DNA from: an uncultured Lachnospiraceae bacterium
GTDB lineage: Bacteria; Bacillota; Clostridia; Lachnospirales; Lachnospiraceae
Length of the DNA stretch: 64,000 nucleotides
Assembly: GCA_949840805.1 (NCBI GenBank)
Contig: CATKXR010000005.1
Coordinates: 90,049 to 154,048, forward strand
Direction of reading: 5' to 3'
The notes under the pieces are model-generated. The model was not told where the DNA came from and did not search any database. It was given only the letters and a program-made list of their open reading frames with translations. The stretch's first letter is position 1, and every line of letters starts with the position of its first letter. Shown piece after piece: positions 1-9,293 of this stretch. A program made the translations under genes and the position numbers.

Positions 1-265
1 CCATGCAGGTCAGTTCCGTCCCTCTTCCCCCATCGCTCATGGGGACCCGCACACCTTCCCCTTCCCCGCTCTCAAGGCCGATACGGAAAACAAAATAATC
101 CTGCTCCTGCATATCGATCCCATATAAGATGCCGTCCCGGTAATCTGCCTGCCTTACATGTTCCAGGTCTTCCACCGAAAACCGCCGCACCCACAGCCAG
201 GAAAAAAGGAAGCCGGCTATAAGCATAACCGCAAAAACCCCCGCCGGCGCAGCCCTTCTCCCCAT
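1..265 (-). CDS. Partial CDS, membrane-anchored hypothetical protein (C-terminus off the left edge)
   Basis: Reverse-strand reading from ATG at 265: MGRRAAPAGVFAVMLIAGFLFSWLWVRRFSVEDLEHVRQADYRDGILYGIDMQEQDYFVFRIG..., open to the window edge; N-terminal hydrophobic segment. Confidence 0.6.
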   Translation of the reverse strand, partial: MGRRAAPAGVFAVMLIAGFLFSWLWVRRFSVEDLEHVRQADYRDGILYGIDMQEQDYFVFRIGLESGEGEGVRVPMSDGGRGTELTCM

Positions 266-279
266 TGTCCGCTTCCTCC

Positions 280-666
280 TTATTTTGCCTGTATATTGAT
301 ACAATTCGGGTTGGTAATCTGTATCATGCCTCCATATGCACAGATAAGCTTGCAGCTATTGGTCAGGGCCGGCTTCCCTCCGATGAGAACTGTCGGCGAA
401 CCCGGAGTCCATGGACCGGGTATCATAGGAATACAGGGCATCGGGGTCAAAACCCCGAAAGCCGCCGCCGTGGCCGATGCCACCACAGGATTTGCCAGAG
501 ACTGGCACATCCCGAATGGCATAATATTCACCATTGGCACCTGGTCCATAATACAGCCAAGGGGCATGGATGACACCACCCTCCCCGCAGGAAGTACCTG
601 AAAAACCGAAGGCGCCAGCCCGAAAGAACAAGTCAGCACCGCGCCGCCGCAAACCCCAAATCCCAT
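280..666 (-). CDS. DUF4280 / PAAR-like domain protein
   Basis: MGFGVCGGAVLTCSFGLAPSVFQVLPAGRV...PWTPGSPTVLIGGKPALTNSCKLICAYGGMIQITNPN resembles DUF4280; start moved to the internal ATG at 666 because the upstream part is low-complexity and overlaps the 3' end of the opp ATPase. Confidence 0.7.
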   Translation of the reverse strand: MGFGVCGGAVLTCSFGLAPSVFQVLPAGRVVSSMPLGCIMDQVPMVNIMPFGMCQSLANPVVASATAAAFGVLTPMPCIPMIPGPWTPGSPTVLIGGKPALTNSCKLICAYGGMIQITNPNCINIQAK

Positions 667-751
667 ATGCCCGCTCCTCCTGTCTGGTCTCCCCGTTTTC
701 CACCCCGGCTCACCCTTCTTCCGTCTCACCCCGGCCCATCCATCTTCCGTC

Positions 752-1765
752 TCACGCCCCGCCTGGCAGGCTCTCCTGCGTTTCCAGTCTTCCTCCCCCT
801 TCATATGCAAAACACCGTACTCCGTGGCCGTCTCCCTTTTTATATAACTCCGGCTTCTCCACAAAGCATCTCTTTTCTGCCTGCCCGCACCGGGTACAAA
901 AGCTGCACCCTTCCGGCAGATGGAGCAGGTTCGGCACCACTCCTTCTATGGTATAGAGCCTCTCCGCCTTCTCGTCCAGTTTTGGGATTGATTTTAAGAG
1001 CCCCTGGGTATAAGGATGGCTGGTCTGCTCAAACAACTCAAAAGTCTCTGCCTGCTCCATCACTTTCCCCGCGTACATCACATACACATAATCGCAGATC
1101 TCCGCCACCACTCCCATATTGTGGGTAATGAGGATGATCGATGTGTTCTGCTCCTCGCACAGCTTTTTCATCAGCCGCAAAATCTGCGCCTCAATCGTCA
1201 CATCCAGGGCTGTGGTGGGCTCGTCGGCGATCATCACCTTAGGCCGGCACACCATGGCCATACCGATCATCACCCGCTGGCGCAGCCCTCCGGAAAGCTG
1301 GTGGGGATAGCAAAAATACCGCTTCTCCGGTTCCGGGATCCCCACGTCACGGAATATCTCCAGCACCCGTTTCTTGGCTTCTTCCTTCGATACCTTCTGG
1401 TGCAGCAGAATCGCCTCCCGCACCTGCTTCCCCACCGGGTACACCGGATTTAAGGAAGTCATCGGCTCCTGGAAAATCATGGAAATCTCATTTCCCCGCA
1501 CCTTGGAAAGCTCTTTTGGTTTCAGGTGGGTGATATCACGCCCGTCTAAAGTGATTGTACCGCCCACCACTCTGCCGGGATACCGCAAAAGCCCCATGAC
1601 GGACATGGCAGTCATGCTCTTTCCACACCCGGACTCCCCCACGATCCCGATAATCTTTCCCGCCGGGACCTGGATGCTCACCCCGTCCACCGCCGGGACC
1701 TGGCCCTTTGCCGTAAAGAAATAAGACTGCAGGTTCCTTATATCCAATACAACCGGTTCACTCAT
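752..1765 (-). CDS. oppD: Oligopeptide/dipeptide ABC transporter ATP-binding protein
   Basis: Walker [11 protein letters not shown], signature [15 protein letters not shown], Walker [14 protein letters not shown]-terminal Cys-containing oligopeptide ATPase tail. Confidence 0.9.
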   Translation of the reverse strand: MSEPVVLDIRNLQSYFFTAKGQVPAVDGVSIQVPAGKIIGIVGESGCGKSMTAMSVMGLLRYPGRVVGGTITLDGRDITHLKPKELSKVRGNEISMIFQEPMTSLNPVYPVGKQVREAILLHQKVSKEEAKKRVLEIFRDVGIPEPEKRYFCYPHQLSGGLRQRVMIGMAMVCRPKVMIADEPTTALDVTIEAQILRLMKKLCEEQNTSIILITHNMGVVAEICDYVYVMYAGKVMEQAETFELFEQTSHPYTQGLLKSIPKLDEKAERLYTIEGVVPNLLHLPEGCSFCTRCGQAEKRCFVEKPELYKKGDGHGVRCFAYEGGGRLETQESLPGGA

Positions 1766-1776
1766 CCCTTCCCCTC

Positions 1777-2730
1777 CTACTGTTCTTTCAGGTACGGATC
1801 CAGCACGTCCCGCAGGCCGTCTCCCAAAAAATTAAATGCCAGTACCACAATCATGATCGCCGCTCCGGGCGCAATGGACAGCCATGGCTCTGAAAACAGG
1901 TACTTTTTCCCCCGCACCGCCATCAGCCCCCAGCTTGCCGAAGGCGGCTGGGCCCCGATCCCCAAAAAGCTGAGGGATGCCTCCGACAAAATTGCGGAAG
2001 GGATATTCAAGGTAAACAGCACGATCAATGACGGAATACAGTTAGGCAGGATATGACGGAACATGATCGTCCATTTCTTCACGCCGATAGACTTAGCCGC
2101 CTCTACAAACTCCTTTTCCTTCAATGATAAGGTCTGTGACCGGACGATCCGCGCCGTGCCGGCCCAGTTCACCAGGCTCAGGGCAATAAAAATGTTAATC
2201 AGCCCGCCGCCCATTGTGTACATGACCACCATAGCCAGCAAGAGCGACGGAAACGCCAGCATCACGTCAGCCAGGCGCATGATAATAAAATCCGTCTTTC
2301 CCCCGTAAAATCCGGCGCAAAGTCCCAGTACCGTCCCGATTGCCATGGAAATCAGGGTCGGCACCAGCCCAATGGTCAGAGAGATCCTGGCCCCGAAGAT
2401 AATACGGCTGAGCACGTCTCTCCCCAGCTCGTCCGTTCCCAGCAGATGGGCCGCGCTCGGATCCTGCAGCCGGTTGACCAGGCTCTGCTCCAGATGGTCA
2501 TAAGGAGCCACTACCGGGGCAAACACCGCCGCCAGAATGACCAGGATCAGCACGATTGCAGAAAATGCCGCCAGCTTGTTCTGCCTGGCCAGGGTCTTCA
2601 GCTTATCCTTCCACGAATCCGGCTCCCCGATGTCAGCCATAATCTCCCCGGGCCTCTCCTTTTCCCCAGGCGTCCCGGCCCCCTTCAAAATCTCCCCGCG
2701 CGCCGCAGACCGGCTCTTATCTTCCATCAT
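1777..2730 (-). CDS. oppC: Oligopeptide ABC transporter permease
   Basis: LGTDELGRDVLSRIIFGARISL and BPD_transp_1 loop; start chosen at the ATG just after the oppB stop. Confidence 0.88.
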   Translation of the reverse strand: MMEDKSRSAARGEILKGAGTPGEKERPGEIMADIGEPDSWKDKLKTLARQNKLAAFSAIVLILVILAAVFAPVVAPYDHLEQSLVNRLQDPSAAHLLGTDELGRDVLSRIIFGARISLTIGLVPTLISMAIGTVLGLCAGFYGGKTDFIIMRLADVMLAFPSLLLAMVVMYTMGGGLINIFIALSLVNWAGTARIVRSQTLSLKEKEFVEAAKSIGVKKWTIMFRHILPNCIPSLIVLFTLNIPSAILSEASLSFLGIGAQPPSASWGLMAVRGKKYLFSEPWLSIAPGAAIMIVVLAFNFLGDGLRDVLDPYLKEQ

Positions 2731-2731
2731 C

Positions 2732-3655
2732 CTACGCCCCTTCCCGGATCCTGGGATCCAGCACATTATAGAGCAGATCCGCAATCAGATTTCCCAAAAT
2801 GATCAATATGGTAGTGAACACTACCGTCCCCTGCAAAAGAGGCATGTCCCGGGTCTCAATGCTGTTCACCGCCAGCCTCCCGATACCCGGCACGCCAAAA
2901 ACGCTTTCTGTCAGCACCGCTCCGGAAAGCATACTGGAAAACTGCAGCGCCATCATGGTAACTACCGGAAGCATGGCATTTTTCAGCGCGTGTCCCACGA
3001 TAACCCCGTTTTCCCGAAGCCCCTTTGCCCGGGCCGTCCGGATAAAATCATTCTGCATGGTCTCTACCAGGTTGGACCGGGTCATCCGGGCAATGCTGCC
3101 CGCCGAGTTCCACCCCAGCGCTATGGCGGGCAGCACCATAGCCTGCCAGGAGTCGTATCCGGACACCGGAAACCATTTCAGCTTAAATGCAAATACATAC
3201 TGGAGAACCAGCGCCGTCATGAACACCGGCATGGACACTCCCATCAGGGCACAGCCCATAAACAGCCGGTCAAGCAGCTTATTCTGCCGGATAGCCGCCA
3301 CGATTCCTGCCACGATCCCGATCAGCCACGCTACCGCCGCCGCCATAAGAGACAGCTTCACCGTATTGGGAAAAGCGTCCAAAATGATCTGGGTTACATT
3401 CCGGTTCAGGCGGTAGGAAGTCCCAAAATCTCCCCGGAGCCCGTTGGCCACATATTTAAAAAACTGGACAGCCATCGGCTGGTCCAACCCCATCTCCCCG
3501 CTGATCTTATCGATCACCGCCCGATTCACATGCTCTCCCATCATAGTAGTGACCGGATTCCCCGGAACGATCCGCAGCATGATAAATATGGCAAGCACCA
3601 CGCCGACCAGCACCGGGATCGAAATCGCAATACGCTTCAGCACTCTGTTCAACAC
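2732..3655 (-). CDS. oppB: Oligopeptide ABC transporter permease
   Basis: LKRIAISIPVLVGVVLAIFIMLRIVPGNP...; likely GTG start at 3655 with GGGGAGG upstream (track ORF extends to 3706). Confidence 0.88.
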   Translation of the reverse strand: MLNRVLKRIAISIPVLVGVVLAIFIMLRIVPGNPVTTMMGEHVNRAVIDKISGEMGLDQPMAVQFFKYVANGLRGDFGTSYRLNRNVTQIILDAFPNTVKLSLMAAAVAWLIGIVAGIVAAIRQNKLLDRLFMGCALMGVSMPVFMTALVLQYVFAFKLKWFPVSGYDSWQAMVLPAIALGWNSAGSIARMTRSNLVETMQNDFIRTARAKGLRENGVIVGHALKNAMLPVVTMMALQFSSMLSGAVLTESVFGVPGIGRLAVNSIETRDMPLLQGTVVFTTILIILGNLIADLLYNVLDPRIREGA

Positions 3656-3697
3656 GAAAATGACCTCCCCTCTGCATTCTCCCATCCATAACAAAAT

Positions 3698-3731
3698 ATG
3701 CCGCAAAACAGATCACTCCATTCTGCGGCAT
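3698..3731 (-). terminator. Intercistronic hairpin between oppA and oppB (attenuator/processing site)
   Basis: Perfect 8-bp arms ATGCCGCA (3698-3705) / TGCGGCAT (3724-3731). Confidence 0.4.
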
Positions 3732-3756
3732 CCTCTGAACGCTACACAAAAAAGTA

Positions 3757-5445
3757 CTATTCGCTCAATGAAACTCCATAGTACATCCGGTCGCTGACTC
3801 CGCTCCAAACCGGCTTAAAATTCTGTACCCGTCTGCTCACTGCCCACAGATGCATCCGGGAATACATGGGAACCCACGCTGCATCCTCATGGATCAGCTT
3901 CTCTTCCAGTTCTTGATATTCAGCCAGTCTCTCGTCCTCATTGACAATCCCTCTTGCACCGCTGACACGGCTCATGACAGCCGAATCCGGATAATTGATC
4001 GAACGGATCCTGGTCTTTTCCTCGTTTCCGAAAAAGGTATAGATAAAATTCTCCGGATCGTTAAAATCTGCCGTCCAGGTCGACATAAAGGATCCCAGCT
4101 CCCCGGCCTTTCTGGTCTCCAGCCAGGTGGACTCGTCATAATTTTTGATCTGCGCGTCTATTCCCACCGCGGCAAGCTGCTCCTTGATGATCTCCAATGC
4201 CATCGTCACCGTGTCCGAGGCCGAGGCGTCCGCCGCCAGCTCCATCTGGAACCCGGAACCGTAGCCGGCCTCCGAAAGCAAAGCCTTAGCCCCTTCCGGG
4301 TCATAGCTGATCTTTGTCTGGCCTTCATGGAACCCGATCAGCCCGTATGGGTAGATCCCGTGCTCCACCTGCCCGCGCCCGCCATACAGCGCGTCCAGGA
4401 TCGCCTGACGGTCAATGGCCATCTGCACCGCCTTACGCACCTTCACATCCTGGAAAGGCTCGATATTAAAATTCATGGTAAGGTATGTGATCCCCACCCT
4501 GGGTCCCTGTACGATCTGGTCCGGATAAGTCTCTAAAAACCGGTCCGCCGCATCGGTCACAAAGTCCAAGTCAAGCAGGTCAAGCTCCCCGCTTTCAAAC
4601 ATCATGGTCTGAGTCTCCGTATCCGGGATGATCTTAATCACCACGCCCGGAAGTTCCGGTGCGCCGCGCCAGTAATCCTCATTTCTCTCCAGCACAAGCT
4701 GGTCATTGAACGTCCACCCTGTAAACCGGAACGGCCCTGTCCCTACGGTGACAGCCGGGTCCATGCCAAACTGGTCGCCTGCCGCCTCTGTGGCCTCACT
4801 GTCATAGATGGAAAGCCCCGGCGCCGTCAGGCAGGAGAGGAACGCCGCAAAAGGCTCCTTCAGGGTGATCTTCACCGTATAGTCGTCCACCACTTCCACG
4901 CCTTCTAAGGTATCGGCGCTGCCGTCAATCACTTCCGCAGCCCCCTTCACCTGGTCTAAAAGCTCCGTATTGACGCCGCCTTCCACGGTCAGCAGCCGGT
5001 TAAAGGTATAGGCCACATCCTCTGCCGTAAAGTCATTCCCGTTCTGGAACTTCACGTCCCGCCGCAGGTGGAAGGTGTACTCCAGCCCGTCCCCGGAGAT
5101 ATCCCAGTCCTCCGCCAGGCTGGGCACGATCTTGGAAACGCCTTTGTCATCTACCTCGATCTCCGCCAGCCGGTCATAAATATTGTTCGGTATCGTATAA
5201 TCCTTGGAAGTCTTCTGCACGTCCGCCGTCTGGATATCCGCGTTCAGCACATCCATCATAAATCCTGCCGTATCCGTCCCGGAACCGGAATCCGCGCTTT
5301 TGCTGCTCTCCGTGTTCCCGCTGCCCGATTCCGCAGCAGGGCTCTCACCGCCTGCCCCGCTTCCCGAAGTGCCGCCTCCGCAGCCTGTCATCACCAGCCC
5401 CAGGGCCATAACACCGGCAAGGGCCAAACTCAGTTTTCTTTTCAT
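3757..5445 (-). CDS. oppA: Oligopeptide-binding lipoprotein, SBP family 5
   Basis: MKRKLSLALAGVMALGLVMTGCGGG lipobox; VPSLAEDWDISGDGLEYTFHLRRDVKFQNGNDFTAEDVAYTFNR. Confidence 0.9.
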   Translation of the reverse strand: MKRKLSLALAGVMALGLVMTGCGGGTSGSGAGGESPAAESGSGNTESSKSADSGSGTDTAGFMMDVLNADIQTADVQKTSKDYTIPNNIYDRLAEIEVDDKGVSKIVPSLAEDWDISGDGLEYTFHLRRDVKFQNGNDFTAEDVAYTFNRLLTVEGGVNTELLDQVKGAAEVIDGSADTLEGVEVVDDYTVKITLKEPFAAFLSCLTAPGLSIYDSEATEAAGDQFGMDPAVTVGTGPFRFTGWTFNDQLVLERNEDYWRGAPELPGVVIKIIPDTETQTMMFESGELDLLDLDFVTDAADRFLETYPDQIVQGPRVGITYLTMNFNIEPFQDVKVRKAVQMAIDRQAILDALYGGRGQVEHGIYPYGLIGFHEGQTKISYDPEGAKALLSEAGYGSGFQMELAADASASDTVTMALEIIKEQLAAVGIDAQIKNYDESTWLETRKAGELGSFMSTWTADFNDPENFIYTFFGNEEKTRIRSINYPDSAVMSRVSGARGIVNEDERLAEYQELEEKLIHEDAAWVPMYSRMHLWAVSRRVQNFKPVWSGVSDRMYYGVSLSE

Positions 5446-5630
5446 AATCCTCTCCTCCTCAAAAAAACGGTGCAATTCCACCTGGGGGTTGCACCATCGC
5501 GCATTTCTCATTCTATCTATATCGCTGGAACTTTGCTTTAATGTTCAAATAATACCACATGGGCGTTTTTTTTTCAACTGTTTTTTCGTGCCACTTCTTA
5601 CTGCCGCCTTTTACCGCTTCTTACCAAAGA

Positions 5631-5682
5631 AACTACAGGGAAATAACCTATGCCGGCTGCCACAGGTTATTTCCCTATAGTT
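5631..5682 (-). terminator. Hairpin downstream of the TPM operon
   Basis: Long inverted repeat aactacagggaaataacct ... aggttatttccctatagtt. Confidence 0.6.
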
Positions 5683-5683
5683 C

Positions 5684-6517
5684 CTAAAATTTTCCTCCTC
5701 CGCCTCCATGGGTTGTGCCGGAAGAAGATGTATGGGTCCTGGAACCCCCCGGATTGTCCGATTCCTTTTTTTCCTCCTTCTTTCTGCGGTCAACATTCCG
5801 GTAAAGAAACAGATCATTTTTCTTTGTGAGCTGAAGGCTTCCTTGTATCATATAGCTGTCCGCTTTTGATTGGCTGTGTACGGTTTTCAGCTGCCCTTTC
5901 ATGACTCCTGTCACAATCAGCGACACTATGAATGCGATCACAAAGGCCGCCGCAAGGCTTCCCACAACTCCAAAAGATTCCTTGGGAAGATGATCCTCGT
6001 CATATGGCTCCCCGGTCCTTGCCTGTGTTATGAAATCATCGCACAGATCCGCAAAATTTGTGAACGCTGCGGCATAATCGTCCATGCTCAAATCTTCCAA
6101 AATCTTTTCCGCGATATATTCCCGCCCCGCGTCCGTGAACGCCGTGATGCCGAAACCGGTTGTCGATATGTACCAGTCTCTTTCGTCCATGCTGACCAGG
6201 AGAAGGATCCCGTCCCTCCCGTCTCCGAAGCCATAGCCGTTATAATCATAAAAGTCATCCGCGTATGCCCCGGCCGGTTCCCCGTCCGTTGTTTGGGCCG
6301 TAACCACCACGACATCCACCTGCTGCCGTTCACTGATCTCATCCAGCTTCTCTGACAACTCGGCCCATTCGCTGTCCGAAAGTATTCCCGCCATGTCCGC
6401 AAGCCTGGGCAGGCCGTCCGCCGCAAAAACGGAAAACGCCCGGATTACAGACAGGATCACAATAATGATAAACGGCGCTAAAAATCTGCCGGCCGGTCTC
6501 TTGTTCCATAATCTCAT
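5684..6517 (-). CDS. TPM domain (YgcG/TPM_phosphatase) membrane protein with Gly-rich C-terminus
   Basis: LPRLADMAGILSDSEWAELSEKLDEISERQQVDVVVVTAQTTDG...YAAAFTNFADLCDDF; C-terminus GTTHGGGGGKF. Confidence 0.8.
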   Translation of the reverse strand: MRLWNKRPAGRFLAPFIIIVILSVIRAFSVFAADGLPRLADMAGILSDSEWAELSEKLDEISERQQVDVVVVTAQTTDGEPAGAYADDFYDYNGYGFGDGRDGILLLVSMDERDWYISTTGFGITAFTDAGREYIAEKILEDLSMDDYAAAFTNFADLCDDFITQARTGEPYDEDHLPKESFGVVGSLAAAFVIAFIVSLIVTGVMKGQLKTVHSQSKADSYMIQGSLQLTKKNDLFLYRNVDRRKKEEKKESDNPGGSRTHTSSSGTTHGGGGGKF

Positions 6518-6528
6518 TATTTTTCCCC

Positions 6529-7614
6529 CTACAGCAGCCAGGCGAGGTAAAAAATGGCAAACAATACCATGCTTATGCTCCCTGTCAGCCGGAACAGATA
6601 TTTATTATATTCCGCCTTATCGAACGGCAGGTCCCCCACCATCTTGCCCGTCTGGCCGTTCATGGCAAAAAGATAATTCTGGCCATTCCATGTCGTGTTC
6701 AAAAGCCATACCGGAAGAAAGGCATACGTCACTTTACCGTTCTGGAGCCGAATACTGCCTGCCTCCTTTGTAACCGCCGCATAACCTTGGACCGTCTCAC
6801 TGATGGCATCTTCCGCGCTTTTTTTGATGCGCTCATTGGCGCGCCCCACGCTCTGATCCGGGCCTACATCATATCTGTCTGCCAGATAGCCTGCCAGATA
6901 TGCCGTTTGAAAATCCACCATCTCCGAGAAATCAAAAGGTTCGATGGATTCCATCAGGTCATCCGGCATCTTGGAAGAACCGTCCACGGGAACCCTTTCA
7001 AATCCAAGCTTTCCGCCACGGCTTACCGCATAAAACTTTGTCTCCGTGTAATCGTATTCGCTGTCGCTCCATGTGCGGATTTTCGTTGCTTTATACCGCA
7101 TATTGACATCCGCTCCGGTGTCAAACAGCCAGAACGGGACATAGACCCCTTTCACTTCATCAATGTGGTTCTCGTCTTTAAATATTTTGGGAAGCAGACG
7201 CTTTCCTTCATAATGCTTCCTGAGAGCCGCCTTTGCGGCCTCTTTATCCACTTTAAAAGGAATCACAAAATCCGGTTTCAGCGCGCCCGAAAACTGCCCC
7301 ATCATGACTACCGGGTTCCCGCAGAACGGGCAGGAAACGGAGGCCGTATTCTCATCACAGGCGATCTCGCCGCCGCAGGACTTACAGACATAAGCATTCA
7401 TCCTGCCAATCTCATCTGCCTGCCACTCATTTCCCGAAGCCATCTGCCAGCTCATATCATCTTCCTGGTCGCTTTTCAGCTCACTGTCATAGCTTGCCAA
7501 AGTCTCCATCTCAAATTCCGTATCGCAAAACGGGCATTTCATTTTTTGTATCATACTGTCAAAGGCAATGGCGCCGCCGCAGCACGGGCATTTGTATTCT
7601 TGTATTGCCGTCAT
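6529..7614 (-). CDS. Zinc-ribbon protein with C-terminal TM (often labelled TFIIB zinc-finger / PriA-like)
   Basis: MTAIQEYKCPCCGGAIAFDS..MKCPFCDTEFE and second CKSCGGEI..VSCPFCGNPVV ribbon. Confidence 0.75.
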   Translation of the reverse strand: MTAIQEYKCPCCGGAIAFDSMIQKMKCPFCDTEFEMETLASYDSELKSDQEDDMSWQMASGNEWQADEIGRMNAYVCKSCGGEIACDENTASVSCPFCGNPVVMMGQFSGALKPDFVIPFKVDKEAAKAALRKHYEGKRLLPKIFKDENHIDEVKGVYVPFWLFDTGADVNMRYKATKIRTWSDSEYDYTETKFYAVSRGGKLGFERVPVDGSSKMPDDLMESIEPFDFSEMVDFQTAYLAGYLADRYDVGPDQSVGRANERIKKSAEDAISETVQGYAAVTKEAGSIRLQNGKVTYAFLPVWLLNTTWNGQNYLFAMNGQTGKMVGDLPFDKAEYNKYLFRLTGSISMVLFAIFYLAWLL

Positions 7615-7817
7615 CCTTCTCCCCACACCATACCGTTTTTATCAGTAAAAGTCCCCGTGCATACCTTGATCAGGTCAATCAGCCAGCCGATTCCAAAGCA
7701 GCCGCCTGTGAGCAGCCAGATAATACCGCTGACAGGCCTTCCTGTCATAAACCGATGGACGCCGAGTCCCCCAAGAAATAATGTGATCAAAATTGCCTTT
7801 GTCTTTGTCATTTTCAC
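7611..7817 (-). CDS. TM2 domain protein
   Basis: KAILITLFLGGLGVHRFMTGRPVSGIIWLLTGGCFGIGWLIDLIKV. Confidence 0.85.
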   Translation of the reverse strand: MKMTKTKAILITLFLGGLGVHRFMTGRPVSGIIWLLTGGCFGIGWLIDLIKVCTGTFTDKNGMVWGEG

Positions 7818-7867
7818 TTGCCTCCTTATTCTTTTAAAAATTCCTTTTTACCTTTCAGCCCCGCCTG

Positions 7868-9148
7868 TTACTGAAGGTCGTTTTCATCAAACGGATCGCC
7901 GCACTCCGGGCAGAATCTCGGCGGGTGTGCCGGATCTTCCGGTTCCCATCCACACTTATCACAACGGTAAAGGGGTACGCCCACCGGCTTCTTTGCCCCG
8001 CATTCAGGACAGAACTTCCCCTTGTTGACCGCCCCGCAGGAACATACCCAGCCACCTGCCTGTGTCTGCTGCCGCTGCTGCCGGGTTTCTTGCTGCTGTG
8101 CCGTCTGCTGCCGGGTTTCTTGCTGCTGCGCCGCCTGCTGCCGCCCCATTGCAAACAAGTTCTGGGCGTTCATGCCGCCTCCGGCATTCATGGCCATCCC
8201 CATCCCCATAAAACCGGCCATCGCCCCGGCGGAATTGGATGCTGCCGCCTTCATGGCATCCGCCTGGGCTCCTGCCAGCGCCGCCCCTGCCATATTGGGA
8301 TTCTGCAGGGCTGCCGCGCGCTGTAGCTGCTTGATCATGTCCGCGTCCTCCTGGGGCAGGGTGACGGAACCAAGCGCGATACTCACTACTTTTAACCCTC
8401 GCAGTTCGCCCCACTTTGCCGAAAGGGCCGTATTCATCGCGGCCTCTAAGTCCGCATTATGAGATACAATCTGATTCGGACGCAGTTCCAGGTCCGAAAG
8501 TCTGCCGAATGCCGGCTGAAGCGCGCTGATAAACTCTGTTTTTAACTGGCTGTCCAATTCGCCGCGCTCATAATCCCGCTCCACATTGCCGCAGACATTG
8601 GTGTAAAACAACAACGGATCCGCTATTTTATAAGAGTAAACACCAGAGCATCGGATCGAGACATCCACATCCAGGCCAATCTTGGAATCCACCACACGGA
8701 AAGGAATGGGATTAGGGGTTCCGAACTTATTGTCCACCAGTTCCTTGATATTAAAATAATACACCCTCTGGTCCTTACCCGTGTCGCCTCCGAAAGTAAA
8801 ACGTTTGCCGATCGTCTTGAAAGTCTCCTTGATACCTGCCCCAAGGCTTCCTGTAAAAATACTTGGCTCCGTAGAGGTGTCATATTTGAATTCTCCCGGT
8901 TCCGCACAAACCTCCACAATTTTCCCCTGCTCCACAATGATCATGCACTGGCCGTCCGCCACGGCAATCACGCTGCCGTTTGAAATAATGTTATCATTTC
9001 CCTTTGTGTTGGAAGAACGCCGGCTTGTACGTTTCTTGCCTTTTGTAACCATGACGTCTTTATTCATGGACTCGCAGTAAAAAAATTCTTTCCACTGATC
9101 TGCAAGTGTCCCTCCTATCGCGCCCATTCCGGCTTTTATCAATCCCAT
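7868..9148 (-). CDS. SPFH-domain / YdjI-like 'virion core' protein with C-terminal zinc ribbons
   Basis: MGLIKAGMGAIGGTLADQWKEFFYCESMNKDVMVTKGKKRTS...; Gln-rich QQQETRQQTAQQQETRQQ linker; two C-terminal CxxC ribbons. Confidence 0.82.
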   Translation of the reverse strand: MGLIKAGMGAIGGTLADQWKEFFYCESMNKDVMVTKGKKRTSRRSSNTKGNDNIISNGSVIAVADGQCMIIVEQGKIVEVCAEPGEFKYDTSTEPSIFTGSLGAGIKETFKTIGKRFTFGGDTGKDQRVYYFNIKELVDNKFGTPNPIPFRVVDSKIGLDVDVSIRCSGVYSYKIADPLLFYTNVCGNVERDYERGELDSQLKTEFISALQPAFGRLSDLELRPNQIVSHNADLEAAMNTALSAKWGELRGLKVVSIALGSVTLPQEDADMIKQLQRAAALQNPNMAGAALAGAQADAMKAAASNSAGAMAGFMGMGMAMNAGGGMNAQNLFAMGRQQAAQQQETRQQTAQQQETRQQRQQTQAGGWVCSCGAVNKGKFCPECGAKKPVGVPLYRCDKCGWEPEDPAHPPRFCPECGDPFDENDLQ

Positions 9149-9200
9149 AATAAGATCCCCTTTCTGCACTTCCGGCAGCACGCCGCCGGCACATGGACAT

Positions 9201-9269
9201 AGTGTAGCCTATTCGTTTATAAAAATGGATATTGTGTCATGAAACGACATAAAATTGCGTCAGATCGAC
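9201..9269 (-). promoter_or_regulatory. Candidate LytTR-type operator plus -10 box (site S1) for the SPFH operon
   Basis: Minus strand: GTCGATCTGACGCAATTTTATGTCGTTTCATG; half-sites 9262-9269 and 9241-9248 (21 bp apart); -10 TACACT at 9206-9201, 42 nt from proximal half-site. Confidence 0.7.
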
Positions 9270-9293
9270 TTTTATTGCAGAAACCTGTTTCAT

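Noticed and set aside
2537-3691. 384-aa + strand ORF and other long + strand ORFs opposite real genes (e.g. 6787-8028, 41705-42463, 23940-24743)
   Set aside because: Basic/His/Pro-rich antisense readings of well supported minus-strand genes
5566-5574. T9 tract near the oppA promoter as a phase-variation tract
   Set aside because: A/T runs of this length are common in this genome type and it lies upstream of any clear promoter element
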